A stretch of 64,000 nucleotides of DNA from Clostridia bacterium (lineage in GTDB: Bacteria; Bacillota; Clostridia; Acetivibrionales; DSM-27016), in assembly GCA_026414765.1 (NCBI GenBank), contig JAOAIJ010000042.1:124001-188000 (forward strand), given 5' to 3'. Shown here piece by piece: positions 9,010 through 21,000 of the stretch. Below the pieces are notes generated by a model. It made no database searches and had not been told where the DNA came from. It saw nothing but the letters and a program-made list of their open reading frames with translations. Each line of letters opens with the position of its first letter. Position 1 is the first letter of the stretch. The translations under genes were made by a program, and so were the position numbers.

Positions 9010-12000
9010 CTATATCAAACGCATAAATTCGCTTAATTTCTGCTCTGGATTATCAACAAAGCCTTTTAGTAAAATATGCATATTCTTCAACATCTGAGAA
9101 ATCTCCTTACTATCGAAGCAGCGTTTATAGTAAACCATATTTATGCATGTTCCTACATCCAGCGGAAGTATTTCCACCCTTAGAGGTTGGTCTGTCTGAG
9201 CCAGAGCACGGATGGAACCTGCACCGATTTGTGAAAACTTTTTAAAAGCAGCCGATAGCTGGGGAATCTGTTCGCTTACTGTATAGCTTTCAAACAGCAG
9301 GTTTTCTCTTGCTATTCCGCACCACTCATAGATTTTCCGTATCGGAGTATATTCATAGCTTATTACCTCCATTCCATTCCCTTGCAGTTCTTTCAGCCAG
9401 GGCAACAGGCCTGCTCCTAAATCGATCCGAACCCGTACAGGAAGGATATTAAAATGCTGCCCCACACTATCTTCTATACCTGCAAGCGCAGTACCACGTC
9501 CGGAAAAGACAGAACCGAAAACCACATCATTTTTGCCGCTCCTACGGGCTAACTGCAGTGCCCATGCTGCTTGCACCAAAGTATACATTGTTATATGCTG
9601 TTGCTTTGTAAAAACTGTAAGTCCTTCCATCAGTTCCTGCGGTATTACACTCCACTCAGCATGCATTACAGCTTCTTCATCAGTACTATGCCCGTTTATG
9701 ACCTGTACCAGGGGAGTCGGTACTGTAACGCCATCAAGGTTTTCCCTCCAGAATCTTTCAGCCTTAACCAAATCCTGCTGACGCTGCCATGCTATGAAGT
9801 TTCTGTATGAAGAAACCGGTTCGACTTCTATCTTTCTACCTTCACAATAAGCTTCGTAAAAGTCAAGCAGATTCCTCATTATAACGGGATAGCTCCACCC
9901 GTCCTGTACCATCAGATTTATAGCATGAATAAAATAGTATTCATCCTCATTTATTTTAATAAGAGATATGCGCGTTTGAGGTACAGGTCCATTTATTTTA
10001 AAATCCTCTTTGCGGAAGACATTCATATATGCTTCCAAATGCGTTTTCTGAATATCCAGGGGAATATGAGTCCAGTCTTCCTGCTCCATCCTTATGCTCA
10101 CATCCCTGAACACAACCTGCATAGGTTCATCCAACCCTTCCCATACAAACGATGTGCGTAGGACAGGATACTTCTTTACTATATTTTGCCATGCCTTTTC
10201 AAAAGCAGAGACATTAAACTCTTTTCCTTTTATAACATAAACCGTATCAACCATATAGAGGCCCGTATCATTGGCATTGAGTCTGCGGAAAAGCATATTC
10301 TCCTGTACTGCACTTAGAGGATATACATCCTCTATACCTTGTATTTCAGAAAGCATCCCGTTGATTCTTGCCCGATCATGCTCAGTCAGTTGAATTTCCA
10401 GCCTTTTCCCATGTAAAGTTAAATTGGAGTCTGTTGGGTTTATCTGTTTATCATCTTCAATCAAACACATATTTATGATTTCTGCCAGACCGGCTATGGT
10501 CTGGTGCTGGAAAATTTGTTGCGGAGTAAGCTCAATGCCCTTCTGTTTAGCTCTGGCCACTACCTGTATGCTTTGAATGGAGTTTGCACCTAATTCAAAA
10601 AAATTGTTCTTTATACCGACACGTTCCAGGCCTAATACATCTGCCCAAATTTCAGCAAGGATTTTTTCTGTTTGTGTTACGGGCTCAACATAGTCCTCTT
10701 CCATATCGGGTATTTCCAACAACGGTGCAGGAAACGCCTTCCTGTCCAGCTTCCCGTTCGAATCCACCGGCATTTCCTTGAGAACCATAAAGGCAGAAGG
10801 TATCATATAATCCGGAAGTTTCTCCTTTAGATAACTTCGCAGCTGCGGTATCAATGTCCGGGTAATCCTATCCAGCAAGGGATTGTTTGCATAGCATTCC
10901 AGCTGTTTACCGGCAGGTGCGCTGAAAGGGTGTATTGCAATTGTCATATCATCTTCATTATCTCCGGATATCTGTTTGCGCCTTAAAATCACCTGAAGCC
11001 TGCCGTCATTACACCCGTTTGCCCAGGCAATGCTGGCATTATACTGCAGCTCACAGCATAGATCCCATAATTCCTCCGGATCTACCCCTGTATCATCCTT
11101 ACAGCTGTTTATAATCTGTCTCAGTTCACCTACGCTCTCAGGGCATCTGGTGTCAGAGAGCAGTTTTAAGCACCTGTTGATAGATCCAAGCCTCTTATTT
11201 GGAACATTAGTAATACCGAGTATATCCGTTCGGCTGCTTACCAAGGTTTGACGAAGCCGATCCAAATCCAACATTTCATTTTGCCAGTCCAGCCATGGAA
11301 AATCCATGACATGCTGCACTTTTTTACCGATATGAAGTATGACATCATAGCGGTATATGCTCATCTCATTAAGGTGACAGCCGCGTTTTATCTGGAATTC
11401 CACGTGACTGATTTGAGGTGTTTCACTTTGAAGTGCCAAAAAGAATTCAGGATCAATAACCAGCTCATTCTCCTGATGCATGCGCTTTTGGGTACGATGC
11501 CTCAGTTGTTTGATTGTCAGCGAATCCTGAGCCTTCGCGAGCTCTACGTCAGTATGGAATGCCTCCAGCAGGGGCAGACTTCGTATATCACCAATAAATA
11601 TATATCCGGTATGGGCTATCAATTCTGCTGCATTTCTAATTACCCCGGACAGATACTCAATTCCCGGGAAATACTGAACTACCGAGTTCATGACAACAAC
11701 ATCAAATTTTTTGCCCTCAAGCCCGGAAAAATCATCAGCATTTTTCCTCAGTAATTTTACATGAGATAAATCCCCTCTCCGTTCTAACAAATGATCAGTG
11801 ACATAATCGACGGCTGCCGCAGAAATATCTGTTCCCCAGTATTGCTCACAGCTTGGAGCAATCCGGGACAGCAGAAGCCCTGTACCACATCCGATTTCCA
11901 GTACATTCCGCGGCTTTAGTGCGAGGATACGTTCAACTGTAGAATCTACCCATTCACGCATCTCCTCCATGGACAAGGGAAGTCCGGTGTAGCTGCTGTT

Positions 12001-15000
12001 CCAGCTAGATATATTGAAGCCTTCATCCTTTTGATGTTCGCTTGTATCATATGCCTCGTCAAACACCTTTTCCCATTCTGAAACCTGTACATAAGGCAGT
12101 TCCTCGCCAGTTAAGCCTTCAACCTCTTCCTGCACGTGCAAAGCAGGATTCACATATGCTACCAGTTGTTTTTGCCCCGGTATATATTCGTTATCCCTCG
12201 CCAGAACTACTGCTTTCTGGACAGTAGGGTACTGTTCGAGAACAGCTTCAATCTCAGGCAATTCTATCCTAAATCCGCGCACCTTTACTTGAAAATCAAT
12301 TCTACCGAGAAATTCAATATTGCCATCTGGCATATAACGTGCCAAATCTCCGGTTCTATAGAGCCGCGTCCCTTGTTCAGTACTGAAAAGATTCGGAATG
12401 AATCTCTCATCTGTCAGCTCCTGACGTCTGTAATAGCCACGAGCCAGCTGAACACCACCGATATGCAACTCACCAGGCACTCCGACAGGTACAGGGTTTA
12501 AATACTTATCAAGCAGATATATCTGTGTGTTCGCTACCGGGCGGCCGATTGGAACTGTCCTCAGACCGTCTTTCTGGCTGCAGGCCCAGAAAGTAACATC
12601 AATCGCCGCTTCTGTCGGGCCATAGAGATTGTGCAGTTCTGCGTGAAGCCGTTCAAAAAAGTATTCCTGAAGGGAAAGTGATAATGCCTCTCCACTGCAG
12701 ATAACCCTCTTTAATGAATTACAGCCTTCAATTTCCTTTTCTTCTAGAAATACCTGCAGCATGGAAGGCACAAAATGAACAGTAGTAATATTTTCACTTT
12801 TAATAAGCCTGGCTAGATAAGCCGGATCCTTATGGCCTTCCGGCTTGGCTAAAACCATACAGGCACCTGTAGCCAACGGCCAGAAAAACTCCCATACCGA
12901 TACATCAAAACTAAATGGAGTCTTCTGTAAAATCCGGTCACTCGTATCAAGCTGATATTGCTGCTGCATCCACAAAAGCCGGTTTACAATACCCCTGTGC
13001 GTGTTCATGGCACCTTTGGGCTTGCCTGTGGAACCTGAAGTGTAAATCACATATGCAAGATTATTACTTACAGCCCCGCTAGCTGTACCTACTCTGCTCT
13101 CCTTACTGATAATATCCCAGTCAGAGTCCAGACATACAACTTTGGCTCCATGCTCAGGCAGATCAGCGTACAGATGCTTTTGGGTCAAAAGCAGCGGTAC
13201 TTGTGCATCAGCCATCATAAAAGCTAAACGCTCCCTCGGATATGCAGGGTCTAAAGGAACGTAGGCACCACCTGCTTTAAGAATGCCCAGCAGCCCTATC
13301 ACCATCTCTATGGACCGTTCCACAGAGATACCGACAAGAACTTCCGGCCCTACACCCATCCTGCGGAGATAATTTGCAAGCTGATTGGCCCGCTGGTCAA
13401 GCTCCTTATAAGTCAATTTCGTATTCTCAAAAATTACTGCCGGAAAGTCAGGTGTAAAAGCAGCCTGTGATTCAACCAGTTCGTGCAGGCAAAGATTCTG
13501 TTGAGGGTAATTTATAGCAGTATCATTCCAATCAAATAACAGCTTCTCTTTCTCTTTCTCAGATAAGATAGGAAGACCGGAAATCCTTTGTTCTGGGTTT
13601 GACACAATACCGGCAAGTAGTATTTCATAGCTTTCCAGCATCCGCATTATGGTAGATTCACTAAATATGTCTGAATTATATTCCACTTCACCATCCAGCA
13701 TATCGTCTTTTTCTACTAGCTGTATCCATAAATCAAACTTAGATGTATCATTTCGGATTTCTTCACCACCTTCATAAGCAATATCAAATTCATTTGTCGG
13801 TATCTGGAACTTTTGAAAGTTCTGCAGGACAAAACACACCTGAAAAAGTGGATTCTGACTCATATTACGCTCAGGCTGCAAGTCTTCCACCAATAACTCA
13901 AATGGCACATCCTGATGCATATAAGCCCCATTTGCAACTTCACGTACCCGTCCCAATAGCTCCAGAAAGCTTGGATCACCCGACAGGTTCGTTTTATACA
14001 CAAGTGTGTTGGCGAAAAAGCCGATCAAATTCTCAATTTCTGTCCTATTCCTGTTTGCTATGGGTGATCCCACTAATACCTCTTCTTGTCCGCTGTACCG
14101 ATGCAGCAGAATATTTAGTGCACCAAGCATAACCATATACAAAGTAGCATTTTGTTGCTCACTTAGTGATTTAAGCGATTTTGTAAGAGAAGTCGGCAGT
14201 CTGAACTTGAAATTGCCTCCCTTGAAAGTCTGTACAGGCGGTCGTGTATGATCCAAAGGTAGTTCAAATGCATTTTTTTCTCCTCCAAGCTTCTCCCGCC
14301 AGTAATCCAGCTGTGATTCAAGCACTTCGCCTTGCAGCCACTGCCGCTGCCATATTGAGAAATCAGCATACTGAATGGGAAGTTCGGGAAGAGGAGACTG
14401 CTCCCCTTTGGAAAAGGCTATATAGTGAGTGACTAACTCTTTAAAGAAAACACTCAATATGGACCAGCCATCAATTACTATATGATGTACATTTACTAGC
14501 AATATGTATTTCTGATTCCCCATATTAAACAAAGTAACACGCAAAAGAGGGCCTTGAGACAAACTAAATATATATTTTGCTTCCTCTTTGGCCAGTTGTC
14601 CAAATTCAGCCTCCCGCTCAGATTCGGGATATACAGTCATATCAATAACAGGAAGCTTCAATATCAACTCCGGCGAAATTACCTGGAAGGGCTGCCCGTT
14701 ATCACTCTCGAAAGTAGTCCTCAGAACCTCGTGCCGACGGACTATTTCATTGATGCTCTGTTCAAATATTTCCTCCCGTATGTTGCCCGATAAATGCAGC
14801 GCCATAACCACGTTATAGGCAGGGCTGTTTGGAACCAGCTGATCCAGGAACCATAGTCTTTGTTGTGCAAAGGAAAGCGGTATCCGTTCCTCCTGTTTAC
14901 GTTTTGGTATAGCTGCAGCATTGACCTTAACTTTTGAATGTTTCAGCTTTTCCAGAATCGCTAGTTTTTCCGGCGAAAGCATGGATTTACGTTCTGAAAA

Positions 15001-15018
15001 AATATTATTATCCGACAT
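9010..15018 (-). CDS. NRPS: C-A(Ser)-N-MT-PCP-C* terminal synthetase
   Basis: A 2002-residue synthetase that takes over the chain from the last PKS protein. Domains: condensation (about 40-480, active HHIVIDG near 182); adenylation (about 500-1000, YTSGSTGKPKG near 660); an N-methyltransferase inserted before motif A10 (about 1000-1260, VLEIGCGTG near 1042); A10 NGKLDRKAF near 1425; peptidyl carrier (LGANS near 1482); and a second full condensation domain (about 1530-2002). The pocket residues read by alignment to GrsA are D-V-W-H-I-S-L-I-D, close to the known serine codes, so N-methylserine is predicted. The terminal C domain has NLMVQDG where HHxxxDG is expected, so it lacks both histidines. 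No thioesterase or reductase domain follows. The start follows AGGGGAG. Gap to the previous gene: 78 bp. Confidence 0.93.
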   Translation of the reverse strand: MSDNNIFSERKSMLSPEKLAILEKLKHSKVKVNAAAIPKRKQEERIPLSFAQQRLWFLDQLVPNSPAYNVVMALHLSGNIREEIFEQSINEIVRRHEVLRTTFESDNGQPFQVISPELILKLPVIDMTVYPESEREAEFGQLAKEEAKYIFSLSQGPLLRVTLFNMGNQKYILLVNVHHIVIDGWSILSVFFKELVTHYIAFSKGEQSPLPELPIQYADFSIWQRQWLQGEVLESQLDYWREKLGGEKNAFELPLDHTRPPVQTFKGGNFKFRLPTSLTKSLKSLSEQQNATLYMVMLGALNILLHRYSGQEEVLVGSPIANRNRTEIENLIGFFANTLVYKTNLSGDPSFLELLGRVREVANGAYMHQDVPFELLVEDLQPERNMSQNPLFQVCFVLQNFQKFQIPTNEFDIAYEGGEEIRNDTSKFDLWIQLVEKDDMLDGEVEYNSDIFSESTIMRMLESYEILLAGIVSNPEQRISGLPILSEKEKEKLLFDWNDTAINYPQQNLCLHELVESQAAFTPDFPAVIFENTKLTYKELDQRANQLANYLRRMGVGPEVLVGISVERSIEMVIGLLGILKAGGAYVPLDPAYPRERLAFMMADAQVPLLLTQKHLYADLPEHGAKVVCLDSDWDIISKESRVGTASGAVSNNLAYVIYTSGSTGKPKGAMNTHRGIVNRLLWMQQQYQLDTSDRILQKTPFSFDVSVWEFFWPLATGACMVLAKPEGHKDPAYLARLIKSENITTVHFVPSMLQVFLEEKEIEGCNSLKRVICSGEALSLSLQEYFFERLHAELHNLYGPTEAAIDVTFWACSQKDGLRTVPIGRPVANTQIYLLDKYLNPVPVGVPGELHIGGVQLARGYYRRQELTDERFIPNLFSTEQGTRLYRTGDLARYMPDGNIEFLGRIDFQVKVRGFRIELPEIEAVLEQYPTVQKAVVLARDNEYIPGQKQLVAYVNPALHVQEEVEGLTGEELPYVQVSEWEKVFDEAYDTSEHQKDEGFNISSWNSSYTGLPLSMEEMREWVDSTVERILALKPRNVLEIGCGTGLLLSRIAPSCEQYWGTDISAAAVDYVTDHLLERRGDLSHVKLLRKNADDFSGLEGKKFDVVVMNSVVQYFPGIEYLSGVIRNAAELIAHTGYIFIGDIRSLPLLEAFHTDVELAKAQDSLTIKQLRHRTQKRMHQENELVIDPEFFLALQSETPQISHVEFQIKRGCHLNEMSIYRYDVILHIGKKVQHVMDFPWLDWQNEMLDLDRLRQTLVSSRTDILGITNVPNKRLGSINRCLKLLSDTRCPESVGELRQIINSCKDDTGVDPEELWDLCCELQYNASIAWANGCNDGRLQVILRRKQISGDNEDDMTIAIHPFSAPAGKQLECYANNPLLDRITRTLIPQLRSYLKEKLPDYMIPSAFMVLKEMPVDSNGKLDRKAFPAPLLEIPDMEEDYVEPVTQTEKILAEIWADVLGLERVGIKNNFFELGANSIQSIQVVARAKQKGIELTPQQIFQHQTIAGLAEIINMCLIEDDKQINPTDSNLTLHGKRLEIQLTEHDRARINGMLSEIQGIEDVYPLSAVQENMLFRRLNANDTGLYMVDTVYVIKGKEFNVSAFEKAWQNIVKKYPVLRTSFVWEGLDEPMQVVFRDVSIRMEQEDWTHIPLDIQKTHLEAYMNVFRKEDFKINGPVPQTRISLIKINEDEYYFIHAINLMVQDGWSYPVIMRNLLDFYEAYCEGRKIEVEPVSSYRNFIAWQRQQDLVKAERFWRENLDGVTVPTPLVQVINGHSTDEEAVMHAEWSVIPQELMEGLTVFTKQQHITMYTLVQAAWALQLARRSGKNDVVFGSVFSGRGTALAGIEDSVGQHFNILPVRVRIDLGAGLLPWLKELQGNGMEVISYEYTPIRKIYEWCGIARENLLFESYTVSEQIPQLSAAFKKFSQIGAGSIRALAQTDQPLRVEILPLDVGTCINMVYYKRCFDSKEISQMLKNMHILLKGFVDNPEQKLSEFMRLI

Positions 15019-15048
15019 ATTTACTCCCCTTTTACTAAAATATTAATT

Positions 15049-15063
15049 TGACACCATGTGTCA
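15049..15063. repeat. Short inverted repeat in the PKS-NRPS intergenic gap
   Basis: TGACAC and GTGTCA separated by CAT, in the 78-bp gap before the NRPS start. It may be a small RNA hairpin between cistrons or chance; no promoter is evident next to it. Confidence 0.3.
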
Positions 15064-15096
15064 GTTGGATTTTATGACTAGACCTTGACACAATAA

Positions 15097-18000
15097 TCAT
15101 ATTGTAAGCTGCATTGCTGCATCCTCCGGAAGCTCTTCAAGCTTTTCTATGATCTCACGTTCAAGTAATTCTGCCATACCTGCAACTGTTGAAGCCGTAA
15201 AGAGCTCTTTCAAGCTTAGTTCAAAGGGATAGCTCTCCCTTAACCTGGAGATCACCCTGGTAGCCATAATAGAGTCTCCGCCCAACTCCTGAAAATTATC
15301 ATAGATTCCGACCTTTTCAATGCCAAGCACCTCCTTCCAGATTTCCACAATAGTATTTTCAAAATCATTACGCACTCCATCATTATTTTCACCGGTATGA
15401 GCTACGACCTGGTCTTGCAATGTTTCTGCCGGTGAAAGGTCTTTTATCTTATATGGTGCCGCTATGTCATCTGCCTCTTTGCCCGTTTGAGCTACCCAAT
15501 ACCTCTTTGGGCTAAAAGGATAGGTAGGAAGCGGTATTTTGGAAAACCGCTCATTTGAAAACAGCTTTTCAAACTCTAGTGAATATCCCTGTGTATACAG
15601 GCTTGCAATAGTAGACAGGTATTCCAGATATTCGTCAGCAGAATCCGTATTCAGGCAGTTTTGAATGCATTCATTTCCAAACCTTTTCATGAACGCCTGC
15701 TCTTTATTAGCGCTTTCCACAGGTTCTGATAAATAAACCTGTGAAGGCTTATCTCTTCTCAACCATTTCTTTAGGAGCATACCCAGCTCATCCCAGCTCC
15801 TGGCCACACATGCCAGCCTGTAAGCAAAGTGTTTTCTTCCCAGAAGAAGAGTATAGCTCACATTCCCACAGTCTATCCTGGTTTCCTTCTCACAATACTC
15901 AATCAGCTGTCCGGCCTGTCTCTGAAGCTGCTCAAGAGAACGTGCGGATAAAACTATCAGATAACCGGGTTTTTCTGAATGCTTAGACTCTATAGCCGGA
16001 GCTTCTTCAATAACCATATGTGCATTGGTCCCACTGAAGCCAAAAGAACTGACAGCTGCACATCGTTTGGTAGCAGGCATTACCTCCCAATCCTTGAGAT
16101 GTGTATTAATATAGAATGGGCTGCCCTCAAATCGGATATTAGAATTAACCGATTCAAAGTGAAGTGATGCAGGAATCTGTCTATGCTTTAGTGACAACAG
16201 GATTTTTATCACTCCGGCAACTCCTGCAGCAGTAGCAGTATGACCCAGATTAGTCTTGATTGATCCTATCGCACAGTATTCCTTTTTGTCTGTATCTTTC
16301 CGGAAAGCTCTGGCCAATGCTCCAAACTCGATTGGATCACCCAGTTTTGTGCCTGTACCATGAGCTTCAACCATCTGGATATCTCCGGCACTAATATTAA
16401 AGGCATCATATACATAGCGTTCCAAGCTTTCCTGAGAATTGGCACTAGGTGCCGTAATTCCATTAGTAGTCCCATCCTGGTTAATTCCCGAACCCCGGAT
16501 AACTCCGTAAATATGGTCACCATCCTCAATGGCATCCTTAAGCCGTTTCAGAACAACTACTCCGACACCCTCGCCAGGGACAAAGCCGTCTGCCTTCTGA
16601 TCAAACGTACGGCATCTCCCCGAGGGTGACATCATTTCTGCCCGGTTTCCTGCTATATAGTATTCGGGTGTACACTGTATGAATACCCCGCCGCCTAGTG
16701 CCATTTCCGTTTCGCCTGTCCAAAGCCCCTGACAGGCCAGATGAATTGCAACCAAAGAACTTGAGCACGCAGTATTGACTGATATTGCAGGTCCTCGAAG
16801 GTTTAGGTAGTAGGCTATGCGGGCAGGAATAACGGAGCTGTTGTTGCCCCACATTGCTTGCGCCGGGGCATCATTGCCAAACAGCCTGTTATAGTCTCCA
16901 TCTCCGCACCCAACATAAACTCCGCATATACATCCCTCGACACCTGCTCCTGCATATCCGGCGTCCTCCAATGCCTTCCATGACTCCTCAAGAAAAAGCC
17001 TCTGCTGTGGATCCATATAGGTAGCTTCTAGTCCGGAAATATTAAAAAAGGAAGAATCAAACTTTTCAATACTCTCTAAAAAACTACCGTATTTGCAGAA
17101 TTTTTCATTATCCGTGTGATATTGTGAAAGGTTCCATCTTGTAACCTCTTCAACCAGGTCGACGCCATTTGCAAGATTCTCCCACAAGTCATTTACCGTC
17201 TTTGATCCTGCAAACCGTCCACTCATACCAATAATAGCAATTGGCTCTTTTGAACCCGCACCTTCTGTACACTCCTGTTTCTTTCCGGTTTCATCCCCTT
17301 CCAAAAGTTCCTTTCTTCTAAGAATTCTCTTGGTTTTTGGGTAAACGATATCACTCTCTTGCACATCTGAGCTGGAACTGTTGTCTAAATCCATACATTT
17401 CGCATTCTTTTCCAGCCCTTTGACAAGTATATCTTTATATTGCGAAAGAATATGTGCTGTCAGTTGGTTTACAGAGCTGTAACTAAAAAGGCTTGTAGTT
17501 TCCAGGTCGATCATCAGCGCCTGGTTAATAAGCTGAACCAACTGAACTCCGGTAATGGAATCCAAACCATAGTCAGCGAAGGATTCATCAAAGTCTATGG
17601 CCTTGGCATTTACTTTTAATGCTTCCGATAATTTTTCTATAATTAATTCTTTAACATGATCCTGGACAATTTTCTCAGTTATGCCGGCATCCCCTTGTTT
17701 TTTTACTCTTTTCTCTGCTGACTGCTGCTGTATCTTCCTGAAGCACTCTTCCGATGCCTTCTCTTCACCAGATCCCAACCAGTCCGTTTCCTGCTTACTT
17801 GTCTTATAAGCCGGTTGCACATGGGGTTTTGATTGCTGTCTTTTGCGGATTATCCCGTTGCTTTGGGCGACAATAATCTGCTGTCCCAGCTTATGCGCCT
17901 CACTTGCCGGAAAAATAACCGGACTCAATCCTTCACTCTCCAGTACCGCTTTCCACGCATCAGGAAATAATCCGGGACAGCCCGGGATACGCAATGAAGT

Positions 18001-21000
18001 ATCTTCATATAGCCACCAACCCTCCAGCAGTCCAAATGTCAGGTGGGTACACAAGTTGTTACTGCTTATTTCGTTTAGCAAAAGCAGCCCGTTTTTACAT
18101 AAAGTTTCCTTAACATTGCGTAAAGTTTTGCGGATATTTTTTGTTGCATGCAACACATTGGTGGCAATTACAATGTCATACATTCCTGCTCCGATATCCT
18201 GTACCATTATCGGTACCTCTGCGTCAAATATCTTATAAACCAAATATGGTACCTTAGGACCATACTCCCTTTCTGCATGCATTAAAAATGCTTTGGATAA
18301 GTCTGAATAGCAATATTCATGTACATGATCCCGGTATGGCTCAAGCCTTTTGAAAACCATAGCACTGGTTCCCCCTGTACCTGCACCGATTTCAAGTATG
18401 CGGATCCGTACAGACGGCTCCTGCTTTATCCGTTCCTGGATATAGTAAACTAGGGTGTCGGCAAGCACTTTGTTAAAATAATCTGCAATCGAATTGTTTT
18501 TATAAATTCCTTCAACCAATTCCATAGATGAGCAGGGAAACATTATCTCTGTAGCGGCTGTTTTTCCTGTAAGTATTTCCGGCAAAACCCTCAGTGTTTC
18601 ATTTACCAGGACTACATAGGCCTTAATATCCGGATTATTGACCCAAAGGCTCTTTTTTCGCTCCCATTCTTTCCATAAATCATTTATGTCTTCCAGGTCT
18701 GTATCAACAACGGAATACTCCTTTCCATCATAAGCAAGATAATTATTTCTCAGCAAAACCGCTGTACTTTCTTCAAGCCACCTGCTATAAAAGCCTTTCA
18801 ACCCTGTTTTCACTTTATAGTCCGGTAATGATTGAGATTTCATAGTAAAAATGCCGATAGACTGAAGCTGTCTTAATAACAAACGACAAAGAAGATCATC
18901 AATCTCCTCTACCAGCCTGATTTGCTCAGAGTTCTGCTTTATAATATGCTGCGGGTGCTCCGGCACTGTAATGCAGGACGGAAGCTCCTGGTCTGAATCC
19001 GGACAAAGCTGTTTTGACAGCAGCTCCTTGTACTCTGATATCAATCGTTTTGCCAGTCCATGAAGGCTGTCGCATTCAAAAACCATTCCAGGCATCAAAT
19101 CAAACTTGAATTTCAGATTGAGTATGTTTACGAATTCTGTGAGAGTCGCCGGTTTAAAGCCATATTCATTTAATCCGGTTGAGGCGTCAATAGCTTGAAC
19201 ATTGACTCCTAATACCTCAGCCGCCGCATTAATGATAACTTCCTCCAATTTGGCAATAAGTCTGTCAGTATTGTTTCCGATTGTAGAGCAGGCTGCACTA
19301 TCCGATTTCGAGATATCCGAGCTATGAGCCTGGTTTTCAAGCATAACGGAAGGAATTTTTTCAGGTATGAAGGAAACCAGTTCTTCAGTACTTACTTCTT
19401 CCATAACCAGGGGTTTAGTTGTTTTTATCAGAGAAATCTGATTTATAGGCCCATCCAGCAAAAACTCCAATGCTTCCATAGCTTCAGGAGGCTCGATTGA
19501 ACCTATACCTGCCTGTGCCATTCTCTGCTGATAATCGATGGAAGCAACACTCCCTGTACTACCCCAGTAACCCCAGTTCATTACTTTAACTGCACATTTC
19601 CATTCTGTAGCGAGTTGATGGGCAAAAGTATCAGCAAATGTACAGCCTGAAGCATAATTGCTTTGTCCTGCAGCTTTTGAGAAAGACTGCAGAGAGGAAA
19701 AAAACATAACAAAATCCAGTGATTCCCGTTGAAAAACCTGTGCCATACAGATGCTCACGTTGGCTTTAGCCGAAAATACGTTTTCAAACTGTTCTTCTTC
19801 CATATTTGCCAGGCTTTGATCCGATAACACCAGCGCAGAGTGAATGACTCCATTTATCTTGGTATATTTTTTCTTGATCTCTAAATAAGCCTGCTCAAGA
19901 GAATCGCGGTTTGCTGCATCTGCTGAAATATAGACAGGTGCAATTCCCTGGGTAGCAAGTCTGTCTATTTTTGATTGGATCACTTCATCCTTTTCCCGCC
20001 TGCCTATCCAAACTATACGGACTTTGTAGGTTCTGACCATATATTCACTCCAGGCTTCACCAATACCACCCGCTCCTCCTATTACGACATATACGCCTCC
20101 GGCCTTGTACGACTTCCCGGCACAAGACTGGGGGTCTACAGGTATTAATTTCTGTCCGTACCATTCAAATCTTCTATAAGCTGCAAAATTCCCTCTTGAA
20201 TTTGCAGACAATGAAAAAATATCAGCGGCAGGCCATTCGCAACCGGATTCCAGATCAACAGCCCGTATCTTCCAGCCTGGATACTCTTTTGCCAAAGAGC
20301 CAATCAGCCCGTGGAGGCTTGCGTGGGCAGGATTTACTATGTCATTTCCCGTAACAGGCTGGGCTTGAGCAGTAATTATACTCCAACCCAGATCCTTTTT
20401 ACCATAGCCTGAGCGCAGCAAGGCTTTTATTAGCCTGAATGCCCGGATAACCTCACTTCCCTGTTCTATGGCGACTGCATTTCCTGCCTGAGAAGCAAAA
20501 CTGCTGTCTCGAGCAATCCAGATTATATGATCTACAGGTCCGAGACTCTCTAATTTTTCCTCAATTTCCCCAATAGTATCTTCTGATTGAATCTCCATTG
20601 ACATTACTTCAGGGTAGTACCCCTGTATGCACTCTTTGTTCTCTTCATTCCCTCCAACAATGACGATTTTTGAACCCGGTTTTGGGAAATCTCCTTTTTT
20701 CTCTATCTGAATAACATCCCATACCGGAGTCAGGATATTAACCTCCGTATGCAGTTCTCCGGAGGTTTCACTCTGATATGGGTTTGTCACGCCATCTTCC
20801 TGAACTTTTTTTTCAAATACCCTTGATGAGAATCCCTTCATTCTAATGCACAAATATCCCATATCGTTATATACATCAATATCAAGTTTTTCTACCTTTC
20901 CCCCTGCCACGCTTCCTTCACTGTACTGTACATGAGCCCACATAGTGGAAGTGCATTTATCAAAGGTTTCAAGTTCTTGCAGGGCAAATGGCAGTACAGG

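Noticed and set aside
9010-10420. A second amino acid added by the terminal C domain
   Set aside because: No following A or PCP domain and the catalytic histidines are missing, so no further extension is supported.
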